From assembly GCA_012656075.1 (NCBI GenBank), contig JAAKBF010000083.1, positions 248,001-312,000 on the forward strand: a stretch of DNA of 64,000 nt, given 5' to 3'. The translations under genes were made by a program, and so were the position numbers. The notes below the pieces were generated by a model. The model worked only from the letters and a program-made list of their open reading frames with translations. It made no database searches and was not told the DNA's origin. This DNA comes from Phytophthora hibernalis (Eukaryota > Oomycota > Peronosporomycetes > Peronosporales > Peronosporaceae). Shown here in pieces: positions 10,272 through 22,430 of the stretch. Position 1 is the first letter of the stretch. Each line of letters begins with the position of its first letter.

Positions 10272-11647
10272 GAAGGATTTCGTCGGAATCCTTGATTTTG
10301 AGCGAGCGGTCGTCATTTAAGCAGCAGGTTTGCAGCGTTGGTAGTGCTGCGCCCACACTCAGAAAAGCAGCGCGAAGAGGAGCTTTATTTTGGCGTAAGC
10401 ACGTCCGACAGTGCTACTTCCATCTAAACATGATGAACTCGCTGTGAGTTGTTTCAACCATTGACGCTCTTGATTGACCTGTGTTCCTTCCAAAACGAGA
10501 AGTGATCGGTGAAGCAGGCACGCCCCAGTTACAGTGTATCAGATGCCACGTGAGATTGGATATCGTTGGATTTGCTGTCGTCAATCTTGAGAAGACAACG
10601 ATGACTTACCATGCCACTCATTTCCTGTTTGGGCAACCGCAGTGCGCTGGTGTCTGGATTTTAGTAGTGCACAAGAAAAATTAAATAAGTAATGCCGCGT
10701 ACAGGAGCTTCAGCGGGTTACAGTTTGCGCATGGTTGCGTCCCTCTCGTCCATACGGCGTAACATCTTGGGCGGGCTACATGTACACCGTTCACTCTAAT
10801 TAGTCGTGCTTCGAATATAGTCATGCTTCTGTACTTTTTCGTGACACCACGGACGACAAAAATATCCCGAAGAGTTCAAAAGAGCACAAAGACAGTGGAT
10901 TTGAGCAGATCTCGCCGAGGCAAAGCCAATCATCATCTTACTTTCACTAAAAATTTAATATTGTTATCACAAGATTAATTCAAAAGTTCGACTTTCTCAG
11001 ATAAAAATCGTACACCACAATTAGTCAGGGTCAGACTAATTAGAGTGAACGGTGTACACAGTTTTCGCGGCAAAGCTCGCGAAGAATACGTTGTCGGTTA
11101 ACCAAAGCTGCATATATTGCGAATACCCTTCGTTGGTAAACTCAACGTAGACCTCGTATGCCTGCTACAATTGTTGTGCAACTACCTCCCTGAAATTGCG
11201 GCTGATGCCGGTCTTACGTGCGTTGCCGTCTTTGTCGCTGATGTTTTCATCTCTCCTCTTACCATTTTTTTGCCGGAGTACATGTCTCCGCGTGCGCAGT
11301 TGGGTAGAAAATGCTGTTAGTGCCTCAGTTTTAAACGTCCTGTACATTTGACTTTGCAACAAAGGCTACAATCGAGTCGGTCCATCCTCGAAGTCCAATT
11401 GAGCTTCAGCTTGCGTATGGGCGTTGTCCACAATAAAAATAAAAGTACCGGGCTGACGTTGAAGTGGTCGCGTTGCACACCGCTCATTCGCTGAAAAGAT
11501 CGTGGCTCCTCCGTCCAATCACAATTTCTCTCAATGTCCGCCAATCACAACGCTCCGTATCCGAACCGCCTTTTTCACATCGTCAACCTATTCGCAGCTG
11601 TGGCCACGTACGTACTCACTCGCCTTTTCGCCTAAACCACCGCAATA
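10272..11647. other. Intergenic stretch holding a MITE
   Basis: About 1.4 kb between MGST3 C and UROD. Apart from the 270-base MITE at 10783-11056 I see no gene. The part after 11060 should include the UROD promoter. Confidence 0.5.
10783..11056. mobile_element. MITE with 20+ bp terminal inverted repeats, TA-type
   Basis: The left end reads CACCGTTCACTCTAATTAGT after TA at 10783-10784. The right end is its exact reverse complement, followed by TA at 11055-11056. The internal part (about 230 bases) is AT-rich and codes for nothing. TA flanks and TIR length fit a non-autonomous Tc1/mariner derivative, with the family assigned from the ends only. Confidence 0.78.
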
Positions 11648-13004
11648 ATGGGCGAAGTGAGCGCCACCACGTCCCTGGCCGTGGCCCTGTCGGCCGCCGC
11701 CGCCGCCGCGTACATCGTGCAGCGCCAGCAGCAGAAGAGCAAGAAGATCAAGGCACTACCCTTTCCCACGACACGCACGCCCCTCGAGCGCGTGCCACTG
11801 GACCAAATGCCCAAGCTCAAGAACGACCTGCTGCTACGTGCACTGCGAGGCGACCGCACGGAGCGTGTGCCTGTGTGGTGCATGCGTCAAGCTGGACGGT
11901 GAGCCAATCGGATGCCGTGGACGTGTAGTCTAAGTACTGGTATTGATCATTTTGTGTCATGTTTTGTGTCATTAGCCACTTGCCGGAGTTCCGCGAGCTG
12001 CGGGACTTGGGCTACGACTTTTCACGGTAGAATTATGTGATATTGTTATTGTGATATTGTGACTTATTGATTTTTTTATTGTAGATGTGCGGCGTACCTG
12101 AGCTGGCGGTGGAAGTGAGCTTGCAACCGCTGCGTCGCTACCACATGGATGCAGTCATCATTTTCTCGGACATTTTGGTGATCCCGCAGGCCATGGGTAT
12201 GGAGGTGACTATGGTACCCAAGGTGGGACCCGTGCTGCCGGACCCGATCCGCACGCCCGAGGACATTGCCAAGCTCGACCTGAACCCCAACATTGAAGAA
12301 ACGCTAGGCTACATGCTGGACGCACTCAACTTGGCCCGACAGAAAATCAACGGCGAGGTGCCGCTCATTGGCTTTGTGGGAGCCCCGCTGACGCTCATGT
12401 GCTACATGATTGAGGGAGCCGGCAGTCGTACCAAGGCGCTGCTCAAGACGTTCTTGTACCAGCACCCAGAGGCGTCTCACAAGCTGCTTCAGGGCATCAC
12501 CGACGTGTGTGTCAACTTCCTGCTGGCCCAGCAGCGTGCTGGCGCGCAGGCGTTGCAGGTCTTTGAGACGGTGGGCGCGGAGGTGCTGACCCAGGACCAC
12601 TTCTACGAGTTTGTGTTCCCGTATCTGGTCCAAATCGCCGACCGTGTCAAGGCGGAGGCCCCCGACACGCCGATGGTGTGCTTCTGCAAGGGCACGCAGT
12701 ACGCTTACGAGAAGCTGGTGGCCACCAAGTACGACTGCATTGGTCTGGACTGGCAGTCCGACCCGGTCGAGGTGCGCCAGCTTGCTCGCGGCCGCGTCTC
12801 CTGCAGGGCAACATGGACTCGAGCGTCATTTACGCGTCGACGGACACCATATACGACGAAGTCAAGAAGATGCTCAAGCGCTTTGGCACGCAGAAGTACG
12901 TGGCAAACCTTGGACACGGTTGCTTCCCGGACATGGAACCCGCGCGCGTCGATGCCTTTATCAAGGCGGTGCAGCAGATCTCGCTCGAGATGAACTCGCG
13001 TTAG
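11648..13004 (+). CDS. Uroporphyrinogen decarboxylase (haem synthesis), with two probable missing bases
   Basis: Exons 11648-11898, 11976-12026 and 12085-13004. The enzyme removes four carboxyl groups from uroporphyrinogen III to give coproporphyrinogen III. Diagnostic parts are CMRQAGR with the substrate arginines, then LPEFRELRDLGYDF, PELAVEVSLQPLRRY, IIFSDILVIPQAMGMEV with the catalytic Asp, GFVGAPLTLMCYMIEG and ANLGHGCFPDMEPA. The frame breaks twice: in the T run 12019-12022 before the second splice site, and in the CC at 12800-12801 before LQGNMDSS. One added base at each gives 408 in-frame codons. The N-terminus carries an unusual Ala-rich hydrophobic segment at residues 8-23 (LAVALSAAAAAAYIV) before a basic stretch, suggesting a membrane or organelle anchor not found in the usual soluble enzyme. 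Confidence 0.93.
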
Positions 13005-13125
13005 ATGGTTCAACCTGCTGTTCGTCAACTGTAGTTCGTGTTGGAATAGAAACCAGGGTGTGCTCAGGCATTCAAGAAAAATACTTCGAAGTATGACATT
13101 GTTACACTGTTGAACGAATTGATTT

Positions 13126-14411
13126 TCAACTAGCCGCAAGCATCGTCGGCGATATGTTGAGTGCATCGGCGAAAATCTGGCAAGAACAAAGGTGTTAGCT
13201 ACTATGCTGAGCGGTTTACTGGAGGTGATGAAATCTGCGTACTCACCGTGAACATCTTGCCTATATTGTCCATTCTCCGCCGCTGCTCCTTTTCCATCGA
13301 AGAGCTCTTTCCCCGAAGCTGTTCCAGGGCTATTCGTTGGTTGTTTGCTTGCGCCTCTGCAATCTCAACTTTCTTGACCAACAATCCGAGCTGGGACGCA
13401 ACGCTTTGCGTTTGCTCCTCAAGTCCAGATCGTACCTGCGTTTGCTGCTTTTGAACAGTACTGATTGCCTGCTCCATGAGTTCCAGATCATCTGCACGTT
13501 GTTGAGCCTGCGATCGTGCTTCTGTGGCTTGCCTGTGAGAAGCCGTGTCAAAATCTTGCAGTCGATCTAGCATGTCATCGACGTGCTTCTGCCAGTTCCC
13601 GCGTAAGCTGTTTGCCTCCTCACAAATCTCCGATATCCGACTTCCTGTATCGCTCTTGATCTCGTGCAATTTGTCCTTCACGTCCATCACATCACGTTGC
13701 AGTTGCTGCATCCACTCCACGTTGTGGCTGTGCGAAGATTTAAGGATTTCGTTGTCTTTTGCCCAGTCGCGCTCTTTTAGCCCCCATATCTCCATTGTCC
13801 GCTTTAGTTGCATTACCTCCGTATGGGTAGCCTTGTGCATCTCTCCTTGACGCACCACTTCGGCGTCCAAATCGCCAAGCTTGCGGGTCATATCTTTGCG
13901 CAGCCCATCCACCTCCGCCATCAGTACGTCCGAAAGAGTATCAAACGCGCCGCGCAAAGCTCGAATCTGCGACGTCAAAAACTCAAATGTGGCCTGCGAC
14001 TCCACTTCCAAAACTAACTGGTCGGCAGCCTCGCGCTGCAATTCCTTCACGGCACGCTGCAGCTGGTGCATTTCAGACAGTGGCTTCTTTGTCTTTGCGA
14101 GGCGCGAGGCCGTCGTTTGCTTCAGCGCTATCGACATCACGTTCTCTTTTTCTCAAGTGACGAGGAGTTTTGACAATGTGCGGCGGTTAGTAAACGGCCC
14201 ACTGCAAGTGGAGACACCTACACCGGAAATAGCGAATAGGCGGTCGCACTCGTCGATGTTGCTGAGTACTTGACACGACTACTGTAGCAATTGTTTAGAA
14301 TGAACATATCCAACACAGGCGATGAGGCAAAAGAGCAGTGAATAACATACCGGGGCTGGCTTTATACTGCTTGCAGCCAGGACCGTCGTAACGCTGTATC
14401 TCGGATTTCAT
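13126..14411 (-). CDS. Coiled-coil protein, about 338 residues
   Basis: Three exons: 14411-14351, 14151-13247 and 13176-13126, all in phase with GT-AG introns and giving 338 residues. The main exon is nearly all coiled coil, rich in Glu, Gln, Lys and Leu with heptads (for example LQRAVKELQREAADQLVLEV and ISTVQKQQTQVRSGLEEQ). The end is a short hydrophobic tail (IFADALNISPTMLAAS). I chose the Met at 14411 because it is the first in a frame that joins cleanly to the main exon, but the frame stays open upstream (QLTRLLDEM), so a further 5' exon overlapping the CRT-like gene's 3' end is possible. No domain is recognised. The pattern resembles axonemal or centrosomal proteins, which is a weak inference. 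Confidence 0.72.
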
Positions 14412-14527
14412 TTCATCCAGGAGCCTCGTGAGCTGTAAATGTACATTTGACCGAGCTCCTTCCTGCGCTTGATGAGCATTTGTTCCTTCATCTTTCTGTT
14501 TCTGACCTGATAAGCTGTAAACGCAGC

Positions 14528-16434
14528 TTATGTGTACCGTAGTCCATAGTCGTCGTCTCCATCGAGTAAAGCCATGGCCTCCTTGTCCTCTGCAGACAAG
14601 GTCGTTGCTTCTACCTCCGGATCCGGATCCCATTGGTAAAGTATCTTACCAGCAAATATGATCAGGAACGCAAACACGTCCACGAACACGGAGGGCGGGA
14701 TCCAGTTTCGCAAGCCATCGTGCAGATTAATGATTCCAAAATTGTCGGGATCCACTTGATACCACGCTAGTACCACAAATGAAGTTAAAAACCCGACAAG
14801 AGTGCACCCATACATGGTGGAGACACTGGTGAGTCGGATGAGCTGTAGCAGTAGCAGATTCACGACGATATTGCTAAAGACGTAGAGAATCAGGATAGGA
14901 AGCCCCATCTGGATACGTACAGGCACAAGTAAGTTATACTGGATCCGACCACCTCGTTTCAAATGCCACAAGCGCACATGAAAACTTACATAGCAGTGAT
15001 CTGTGTCTACCTCGCCCTCGCCTTGAATTAGACACATCAAACCACTCGTTTTCTGATCGAGGTGGAGAAACTACAGTACGCACGTTTAAAATCAGTTAGG
15101 GACTTGGTTGAGAGAAACATCTAAGAATTTTAAGGAAGCATCATACTTCAGCATCAAAAATCAGAGGAGCTGCGAGCAATCCAGCAATAAACTGGTTCAC
15201 CGAAACCCACGCGTTCAGATACGACATATCCACCGGCTGATCACGAATCACGCGCTCCTTATAAAGCATCGACAGCGATCCAGGAATTGCGGCGAGAAGA
15301 TACAATACGCTACACAAATTCAAAACAACGTCAGCCTAAATTCCGTTGTATTCACAGCGAAGACCTCAAAACACTCTCACCTGTTCCAGCCAATTTCTCG
15401 GTCATCGAATTCTTTGCTATCGATGCTGTATCAACAGAGTGCGTTAGTTTTGTGAGCACGCGCAACTCAGATGTACCAGGTTGACTTACTCTTCGATACA
15501 GGGGATCAGCGAAAGAACGAGGCCAGCCGTGATAGCCAACATTCCTACAACTTGGGCTCGCGTGTATCTTTTCAACAAATGCATGCAGTCAGTGCGTCGA
15601 CTTCAGGTGGTTCACAACGGGCAAGTGGCCAAGGTTCATACCTGACACCGAAGAACATTGCTGACATGCAGGCAGATATGGGGATAGAAGCCTGCATAAA
15701 GAGAAGCGTCTGCGTCGGGTCTGTCCGCCCGCCAGCAATAAAGAGAACCAAGCCCTGACATCGCACAACCACCACGTAGATGTAAGTACTAGTACCATTG
15801 CAGAAGTGCCAGCATCATAATCTCACATGAATGAGGTCGAGCAGACCCATGATGAAGAAGTGAAACTTGGGGAACTCCATCCCATCGTCTTCCAACAGCT
15901 CCTACAGCAGCAACAAACACGTCAGCGTCCTTTTCACAACTCCATAAAGATCCAGCAAGCGTACGTCATGCGTGGCCTTGTAGCTCACAATGCAGAAGAG
16001 CGGAGGGATGTACAGGAACGTCATGAGCTGGGACAAAAAGTATCTAACCACAAAAATCAAAAAATAAAAGCACATTAATCCATCATTGCTCCCAACGCAA
16101 ATAGTCCTGGTCCGCACCTGTACGACTCCATCCGGTCCACCATGACCTTAAACAGGAACCTCTCGGAGGACATGGCCACGAGGAGCAACAGGATCGCACC
16201 GAACGACAGCAGTGACTGGCAATCACACACCAATACATCGTTAGTAAATTATATAATATCCGATGCATTATTGCATACTAAAGAATGCAAAATCCTAGAC
16301 TGGAGCATTTCAGCAGTCGAAAAAGATCGGATTTTGGTCGTTTAAGCGCGCACCTTTCGGGAACAAATGTGGTAGGACTTGCCGGTCCTGGCGTCGATGC
16401 CCAGGTGGATAAAGGGCGGCGTATTGAACGTCAT
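14528..16434 (-). CDS. CRT-like transporter (drug/metabolite superfamily)
   Basis: Ten exons can be joined in phase: 16434-16354, 16215-16118, 16043-15965, 15901-15827, 15754-15642, 15567-15490, 15425-15381, 15309-15147, 15070-14990 and 14908-14528, giving 397 residues with no frame break. The order of motifs matches the chloroquine-resistance-transporter-like family: ELLEDDGMEFPKFHFFIMG, GLVLFIAGGRTDPTQTLL, QASIPISACMSAMFFGVRYT, LVLSLIPCIEED, AAIPGSLSMLYKERVI, and LILYVFSNIVVNLLLLQLIR. About ten membrane helices are expected. Plant relatives carry glutathione or other thiols out of plastids, and the apicomplexan member acts on the digestive vacuole. Substrate and membrane here are unknown. 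Both tails look cytosolic, and the C-terminus is acidic. Confidence 0.85.
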
Positions 16435-16666
16435 GGAGAGCTCCTGGACCCGCCGACGCTCGCTCCCTTTAGCCTCAACTCCTGATTCGAAACTTTGATA
16501 GAACGCGTCCTACAATCCCGATCCTAGACCTCTCCATTTTCAGCTAAACCTAGAGTGTAGCCATCATACAAAAATAGGTTACGCTGCGTAAGGTAACGGA
16601 CGGAATGAAGCGACGTCTAAGCGGAGACCACTTGGCCAGCAGCTTCTTAGGACGCAATTGACCACG
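16435..16666. promoter_or_regulatory. Divergent promoter between CRT-like and PI3K genes
   Basis: Only 232 bases separate the two start codons on opposite strands, so both promoters and 5' UTRs must share this stretch unless they extend into coding DNA. No unambiguous initiator sequence is visible. Confidence 0.4.
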
Positions 16667-19600
16667 ATGAGTGATGTAGTGAGTCCAGGTGATTTGCAGC
16701 TGTCAGTGAGCAATGGGAAAGTTGAGCAACTTGCCGAGGTGATGCCGGACGAAGCGCGTCAAGCTGCTCCTGCTGAGATGGGGACTGTAGAACTGCAACC
16801 AAAGGAGAACAAGTGGAAGCTGGCGTTCCGGCAGCTCATGTTCATGAAGCGAATGAATATGCAATTCAATGACCGCACCAAGAACGAAATTGAGTTGCGG
16901 CAGCAAAACATTTCTGTAAGTTAAAATTTGATAGTTTTCACTGCCAGTAGACTAACTGTTGGTACTGTAGCCGATATCGCTGATCTGCAGTGTGCCTTAC
17001 TTCAACGCGTTTTCGGCTGATGAGATCAAGGCTCTTGAGGCTGCCAGTAGACGTGAGAATTTACGTCCAGGTGAAACGCTGTCGTTGAGCATCGCAAATG
17101 CCAATCTACATGTACAGCAGGAAGGAGACTTTTGCATCGTTATCAGTGGAAATTTAGCGTTGGCGAAGGCTTCTGCTTCTAGTGCGATGGCTCTGCAGCA
17201 AGGAGCGTTGTATCCCCAGCTCAGACTTGGAATCGGTGACTACTTTTGTATTCACGATTCGTCGACGATGAAAGTGGTTGCAATGGAGCTTGCAGAATAC
17301 CTTACCATACCCATGAAGGTTTGTATAAGCATTGCTGCTAATAGTTGGTAATGTGGTCTTCGCTGACTGATCTGTTGTTTTAACTGCGCTAGACCATACT
17401 AGAGCTAAATGCTGCCAGTGGCGGCCTGATCGATGCAGAGAAGAACGACTTGGCACAGGAAGCAAGCGAGGTATGTTTAGTCACAATCGGCCGTTGTCAC
17501 TGGGTATATCATCTCATTTGCTCACTTTGCGTAGATGGAGAGTTTTAAAAAGTGGGCGCTCCAGTTTAGTCTGGTCCGACACAAGAGTGAATATCCTACC
17601 GCTGAGCCAGGAGGGTTTGCCAACTGCTCCGTGAAAACCTTTGCAAAGACCACTTTCCAAACATAACGCCAGAAAATGAGCTAGATCACACGCTGGAGTA
17701 TGTGAAAAACGCGCTGACCTCCATTTTCTCCGCTCGAAAAGTCAGGATTTATGCGCTCGACGAGCCAAACGGCCAGCTTGTCATCAAGGTACTGCGTAGG
17801 ATCTCTCCTTGTTTACTGCCTGTGTTAGCCGGTAATTTTGCTAAAGCTTCTGGTTTGTTGAAACAGTTTTCCGATGAAAAGCTGTTGAAGCGAAGCGTAG
17901 ATGTTGCTTCGAGCACTGGACAGCGTGTTCTGGATAAAAACGGACCTATTTGCATTGCAGATGCATCCGAATTACTACGCGATGGCATTGACGAAAACGA
18001 TGTGGCGCATGCATTGTATCGACCTGACACGATCCTCCTTGCTGCTCCATTTTATGAATTCAACTCGTTGGAAGCAAATGGAGGCTCTGTGGAGACAGCC
18101 AAGATTGTCGGGGTTTTGAGATTGTAATTGATTCCTGTGACCATGAATCGGCTTTGGGAACTGCTACTAGCAATGACTTTTGCATCCTCGAGTTCGTTAC
18201 TGAAGAGATTGGCAGATACCTATTCTTCCACTATGAGCGGTTCTTTCACGTTTCAGCGCACGCTCGCGCACCACCACTTCCGTTCTCAGTAGCAACAAGA
18301 GACAGTGAATTAGGAAACACGGAGTTGTTCCCATCTCCGCCGGAAGGCCCAGTTTCGCAAGACCATCGCCAACTTGTCCTGAAAATCGACAAAGTGCGCC
18401 TGACTGTCGCCGAGACGGCTTCACTCGCGAAGATAAGCATTCAACACGGATCGACAACACTTCATGAAACCAGTACCCTGCTACGTTATGAATCAAATTC
18501 TGATTCTACTGGCGACAAGTCTCATTTGTCTTCAACGGCGCGTGAAGTTACTTGCGATCCGAGTGCTGGGATCGAGATGGGGTTACGGCTAATTGACATC
18601 CCTCATGGCTCACATTTAAAGTTTACCTTCGCTACGAAGGCAGGAGAGATACTTGCGTGGAGTGGACTCCATTTATTTGACTTTGGGCACACATTAAGAG
18701 CTGGAACCACTCAAATGGACATTGTGATGCTGCCTGCTGGATCGGGTATCATAACACCCCTCGATATCGAGAACTGTTTACGGCACGATCGTCTCAACCA
18801 CCAAAAGGTTGGAAGCATGGAGATCCTGTTAGAGTGCTCTGGGTCCTGTCCCCAATCATTCGCCTTTTCGAGTCTGTCCACCAGGAAGAAAAGTATAGCC
18901 TTCCGGGCCTCCATTTTTCAAAGGCGAAGGCGGCGAGCGAAAGTCTGGAGCTCACGTGCCTGATACCCTCGAAAGTATTCCAGCAGATAAGCAAAAGCTT
19001 CTGCAGCGACTGAGACGAGACCCTCTTGTTGAGTTGTCTGCAGAGGATCGAGCTTTCATTTGGACGTCACGCTTAATTCTGATGGAGGATTCTGCACTGC
19101 TACCTGCCTTTTGCTGTCCGTTGAGTGGGGAAATCGAGAACAGGTTCTGGAAGCATACAGATTGCTATTACACTGGAGGCAGCCAACGTACCTGCAAGCG
19201 CTTCAATTGCTGAGTCCGCTCTACTCGGATCCTAAAGTTCGCGCTTATGCTGTTCGGTGCATGCATGCATTACCTGATCATCGTTTGCAGCTGTATCTCC
19301 TCCAACTTGTTCAGGCACTGAAAAATGAGCGATACCACGACTCTGCATTGGCTCGGTTCCTGTTGATGCGTGCACTGACGAACCCATCGCAAATTGGCTA
19401 CTTGCTGTACTGGTTCCTGAAGGCTGAGGCTCACAACCATCAAACGGCGGAACGCTTCGACCTGATCACGTCACAATATTTGCAATTGTGCGGGAGCTAC
19501 AAGCTGGAGATCCGCCAGTCAGTTTACGTCATGAAGAAGCTGGAAGAGGCTGCTGCGGTCGTTAAAGGCGAATCTTCCTCGACAGCTCGCAAGGAGAAAC

Positions 19601-20741
19601 TACACAAAGCTCTGGGCGGTGTCCTTCTCCCTGAAACATTCCAGCTACCTTTACAACCACGATCATACTGCAACAAAGTCATCACAGAGAGCTGCCGTGT
19701 GATGGAATCGAAAAAGCGTCCGCTGTTTCTACAGTTTGAAAGCGCCAAAGCGCAGCATGGACGGCCTTACGTGATTTTCAAGTCAGGCGACGATCTTCGC
19801 CAGGACCAGCTTGTCCTTCAAATTCTGCGCGTCATGGATGACTTGTGGAGGGAGGCTGGGCTTGACCTTTGCTTGTTGCCTTACGCGTGCATAGCCACTG
19901 GTGACGAAATCGGCATGATTGAAGTGGTTGGCGATTCGGAGACGCTGGCGAGCATTATATATGAACGCCACGCGAAATCGCGAACAAAACTCGGTCGAAA
20001 GCTTAACGCAGCGAAGGACGCACTTGTCAAGGACGGAGTTCTTTCGGACTGGTTATTCAAGCGACCAGACTCACCCAAGGGCGAAGTAAGAGCCACTTCT
20101 GCCGATATCACTCTTGACTCTGTGTCACCAACCGATTCTCCGGCAAGCAGCCCCAGCAAGGTGCGATCGGTTTCGTCCTGCTTTCCGATGTCACCACGAC
20201 GATGGGGGCGCAAGAAATCGGTAGCAAGCCGCGATCAGGAAATAACGCAAAACTTTGTGCGATCGTGTGCTGGTACTGCGTAGCTACCTTTGTTCTGGGC
20301 ATTGGTGACCGCCACAACGACAACATCATGCTACAGCGCTCGGGGAAGTTCTTCCACATTGACTTCGGACATTTCTTGGGGAACTTCAAGTCAAAGCTGG
20401 GCGTGAAGCGCGAGCGAGCTCCGTTCGTGTTTACCCCTTCGATGCTCGACGCCATGGGCGGCAAGAAGAGTGAAAACTACCAGCATTTCCAGCAACTCGC
20501 GTGCGAGGCGTTCCAGGTGCTTCGTACAAACTCGAATCTGCTCATCACGCTATTGGTGCTGGCCCTCACTTGCGGCATCCCAGAGCTTCACAACGCGAAC
20601 TGCATCAAGTGGGTCCACAAGATGCTCATGCTCGACCTGCCGGACGGCGAGGCTTGCGAGGCCTTCAAGAAGCTCATCCACGTGGCCCTGCACACCACCA
20701 CCACCAAACTCAACGACGCTGTGCACCTCATGGCGCACTGA
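16667..20741 (+). CDS. Multi-domain phosphoinositide 3-kinase: cNMP-binding-like, GAF-like, C2, helical, kinase
   Basis: Exons 16667-16915, 16971-17318, 17393-17470, 17535-17788 and 17867-20741, about 1269 residues once six apparent one-base losses are allowed for (near 17620, 18125, 18840, 18917, 19108 and 20275). Residues about 84-199 look like a cyclic-nucleotide-binding fold (FSADEIKALEAASRRENL, GDFCIVISGNLALAKAS, LRLGIGDYFCIHDSS). Residues about 270-440 look GAF-like. About 480-636 is a C2 region, and about 690-877 the PIK helical repeat (NREQVLEAYRLLLHW). The kinase has DDLRQDQLVLQ, GIGDRHNDN as the catalytic loop and HIDFGHFLG as the activation motif. A Ser/Pro-rich insert separates LSDWLFKRP from the SCAG-YC motif. 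The C-lobe resembles class I PI3-kinases, so PtdIns(4,5)P2 may be the substrate. The added N-terminal modules suggest direct control by small ligands. Confidence 0.9.
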
Positions 20742-21059
20742 GACTAAGCGCAACATATTCATCCAGTCGATAAGCAGTAGCTTAATGCGCTTCATAAACC
20801 ACTGGATCATTTGACATTGCACTTCAACCTAACATGGCTACATTGATTTGCTGTAAACATGTCGATGACGCCATTTGTGTACCGTACAAGACACAACAAA
20901 ATCTACCACCATTCCTCGTCACCGAGCCAATCCAACGTCCACGTCGTACCGTCCGCGACACGAGACAATAAAAGTGCGTCACCAAATTGCATCCACCAAA
21001 AATTGTAGGTTATCAAACCTCTGCCTCAGATCAGAACACGCGAGGAGCTGCGCGACGCT

Positions 21060-22430
21060 ATGCAGGACGAGGAGGCGCAGCGTACGGTGCTGCGCTCCCG
21101 CCGCAACTCGGACCTGGGCGATGACCCGGAGATCTACGGCTCGGAGCCACGCAGCAACTACGAGAACCGCAAGTGGAGCATGGAAGAGACGGTGGAGGTG
21201 GACGACGAGAACGAGGACCAGTGGATCAGCAGTCCACACACGCTCACCGCCGGCTTCCTGCTCATGCTCTGGATCGTCTACGCAGCGTTCCATGAGCCTG
21301 TGGTGCAGCTTGAGGACCCAGCGGAACAGTACGCGGCCGACGTGAAGCGCGGCGTCAAGTACGCCTGTCTCTTCTTCCTCACGTACTGCACACTGCAGCT
21401 ACCTGACGGCCACTTCGTACGGCCACATCCTATTGTGTGGAGGCTCCTCACGGGGCTCTTCATCCTGTACGAGATGCTGTTGATCCTGCTGCTGTTCCTG
21501 CGCACCAACGATGCACGTCAATTCATGAAGGTCTTTGATTCCAGACTCGGAGTCGAATTGCCGGAGACGTCGTACGCAGCCGACTGCCGCGTCTTCACGC
21601 CCGAGAACCCAGACTCACAGTTTGCCAATATTAAGGCGACGTTCTTGGACCGCTTCGTGATCATGCACTTCTTCGGCTGGATCGTGGGCTCCATTATGGT
21701 ACGCAGCAAGATGATCTCGTGGATCTTGAGCGTCATGTTCGAGCTGTACGAGATCACGTTCAGCCACTGGTTGGCGAATTTTAACGAGTGCTGGTGGGAC
21801 CACCTCTTCTTTGACATTTTCACGTGCAACGCTGCGGGTATCTACTTGGGCATGAAGATCTGCCGCTACTTCGAGATGCGCCGCTTTAACTGGGTGGGCA
21901 TCCGCAAGATCCCCAACTTGTCGGGCAAGGCCAAACGCGCGCTGGCGCAGTTCACGCCGGCCTACTGGATGGCTTACGACTGGAAGATCTTCCGATCGGC
22001 GGAGCGCTTCTGGCGCGTCATGTCCATGGTCACGATCCTGTCCGTCATGATGCTCAACTCGTTCTTCCTCAAGACAGTGCTGTGGGTGCCTGCCAGCAGC
22101 AACATTAATATCTACCGTCTTGCGATCTGGTATTCGGCTGGAAGCTACGCGGTGGCGGAATACTACATTTTCTGTTCGTTCACGATGAGCTACAACGGAG
22201 GAAAGAGAACGCCCGTCAAGAAGCTGGGTCCGCGCGCGTGGCTCGGCGTTGCCGTCGTTCTCACTGAGGTGTTGGTGGTTTTCAAGCATGGCCAAGGCAT
22301 GTTCACGGAGCCCTTTCCGCTCTACGTGAAGATCATTTGGGCAGCGATTTTTGCCATCCTTTTTGGCGGCTCGACGATTTACTTCATGTGCATCAACAAG
22401 CGCCTCGACGTGGAGAAGAAGACGCAGTAG
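21060..22430 (+). CDS. Base-exchange phosphatidylserine synthase
   Basis: A single long exon of 456 codons without breaks. Family marks are LPDGHFVRPHPIVWR, TFLDRFVIMHFFGWIVGS, FSHWLANFNECWWDHLFFD and IRKIPNLSGKAKRALAQF. The hydrophobicity fits 8-10 membrane segments. Enzymes of the PTDSS type swap the head group of phosphatidylcholine or phosphatidylethanolamine for serine in the ER membrane. The acidic N-terminus (VEVDDENEDQW) precedes the first helix. The frame stays open upstream of the ATG back to 21008, where TTGTAG gives a possible 3' splice site, so an extra 5' exon (perhaps from ATG 20859) could add about 15-40 residues; I left it out because the implied intron would be only about 43 bases. 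Confidence 0.93.
   Translation: MQDEEAQRTVLRSRRNSDLGDDPEIYGSEPRSNYENRKWSMEETVEVDDENEDQWISSPHTLTAGFLLMLWIVYAAFHEPVVQLEDPAEQYAADVKRGVKYACLFFLTYCTLQLPDGHFVRPHPIVWRLLTGLFILYEMLLILLLFLRTNDARQFMKVFDSRLGVELPETSYAADCRVFTPENPDSQFANIKATFLDRFVIMHFFGWIVGSIMVRSKMISWILSVMFELYEITFSHWLANFNECWWDHLFFDIFTCNAAGIYLGMKICRYFEMRRFNWVGIRKIPNLSGKAKRALAQFTPAYWMAYDWKIFRSAERFWRVMSMVTILSVMMLNSFFLKTVLWVPASSNINIYRLAIWYSAGSYAVAEYYIFCSFTMSYNGGKRTPVKKLGPRAWLGVAVVLTEVLVVFKHGQGMFTEPFPLYVKIIWAAIFAILFGGSTIYFMCINKRLDVEKKTQ

Noticed and set aside
17789..17866. Treating 17789-17866 of the PI3K as coding
   Set aside because: It is 78 bases, in frame and without stops, but has GT and AG ends and the joined reading (VIK to FSDEK) fits the GAF-like region better. 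Retention remains possible.
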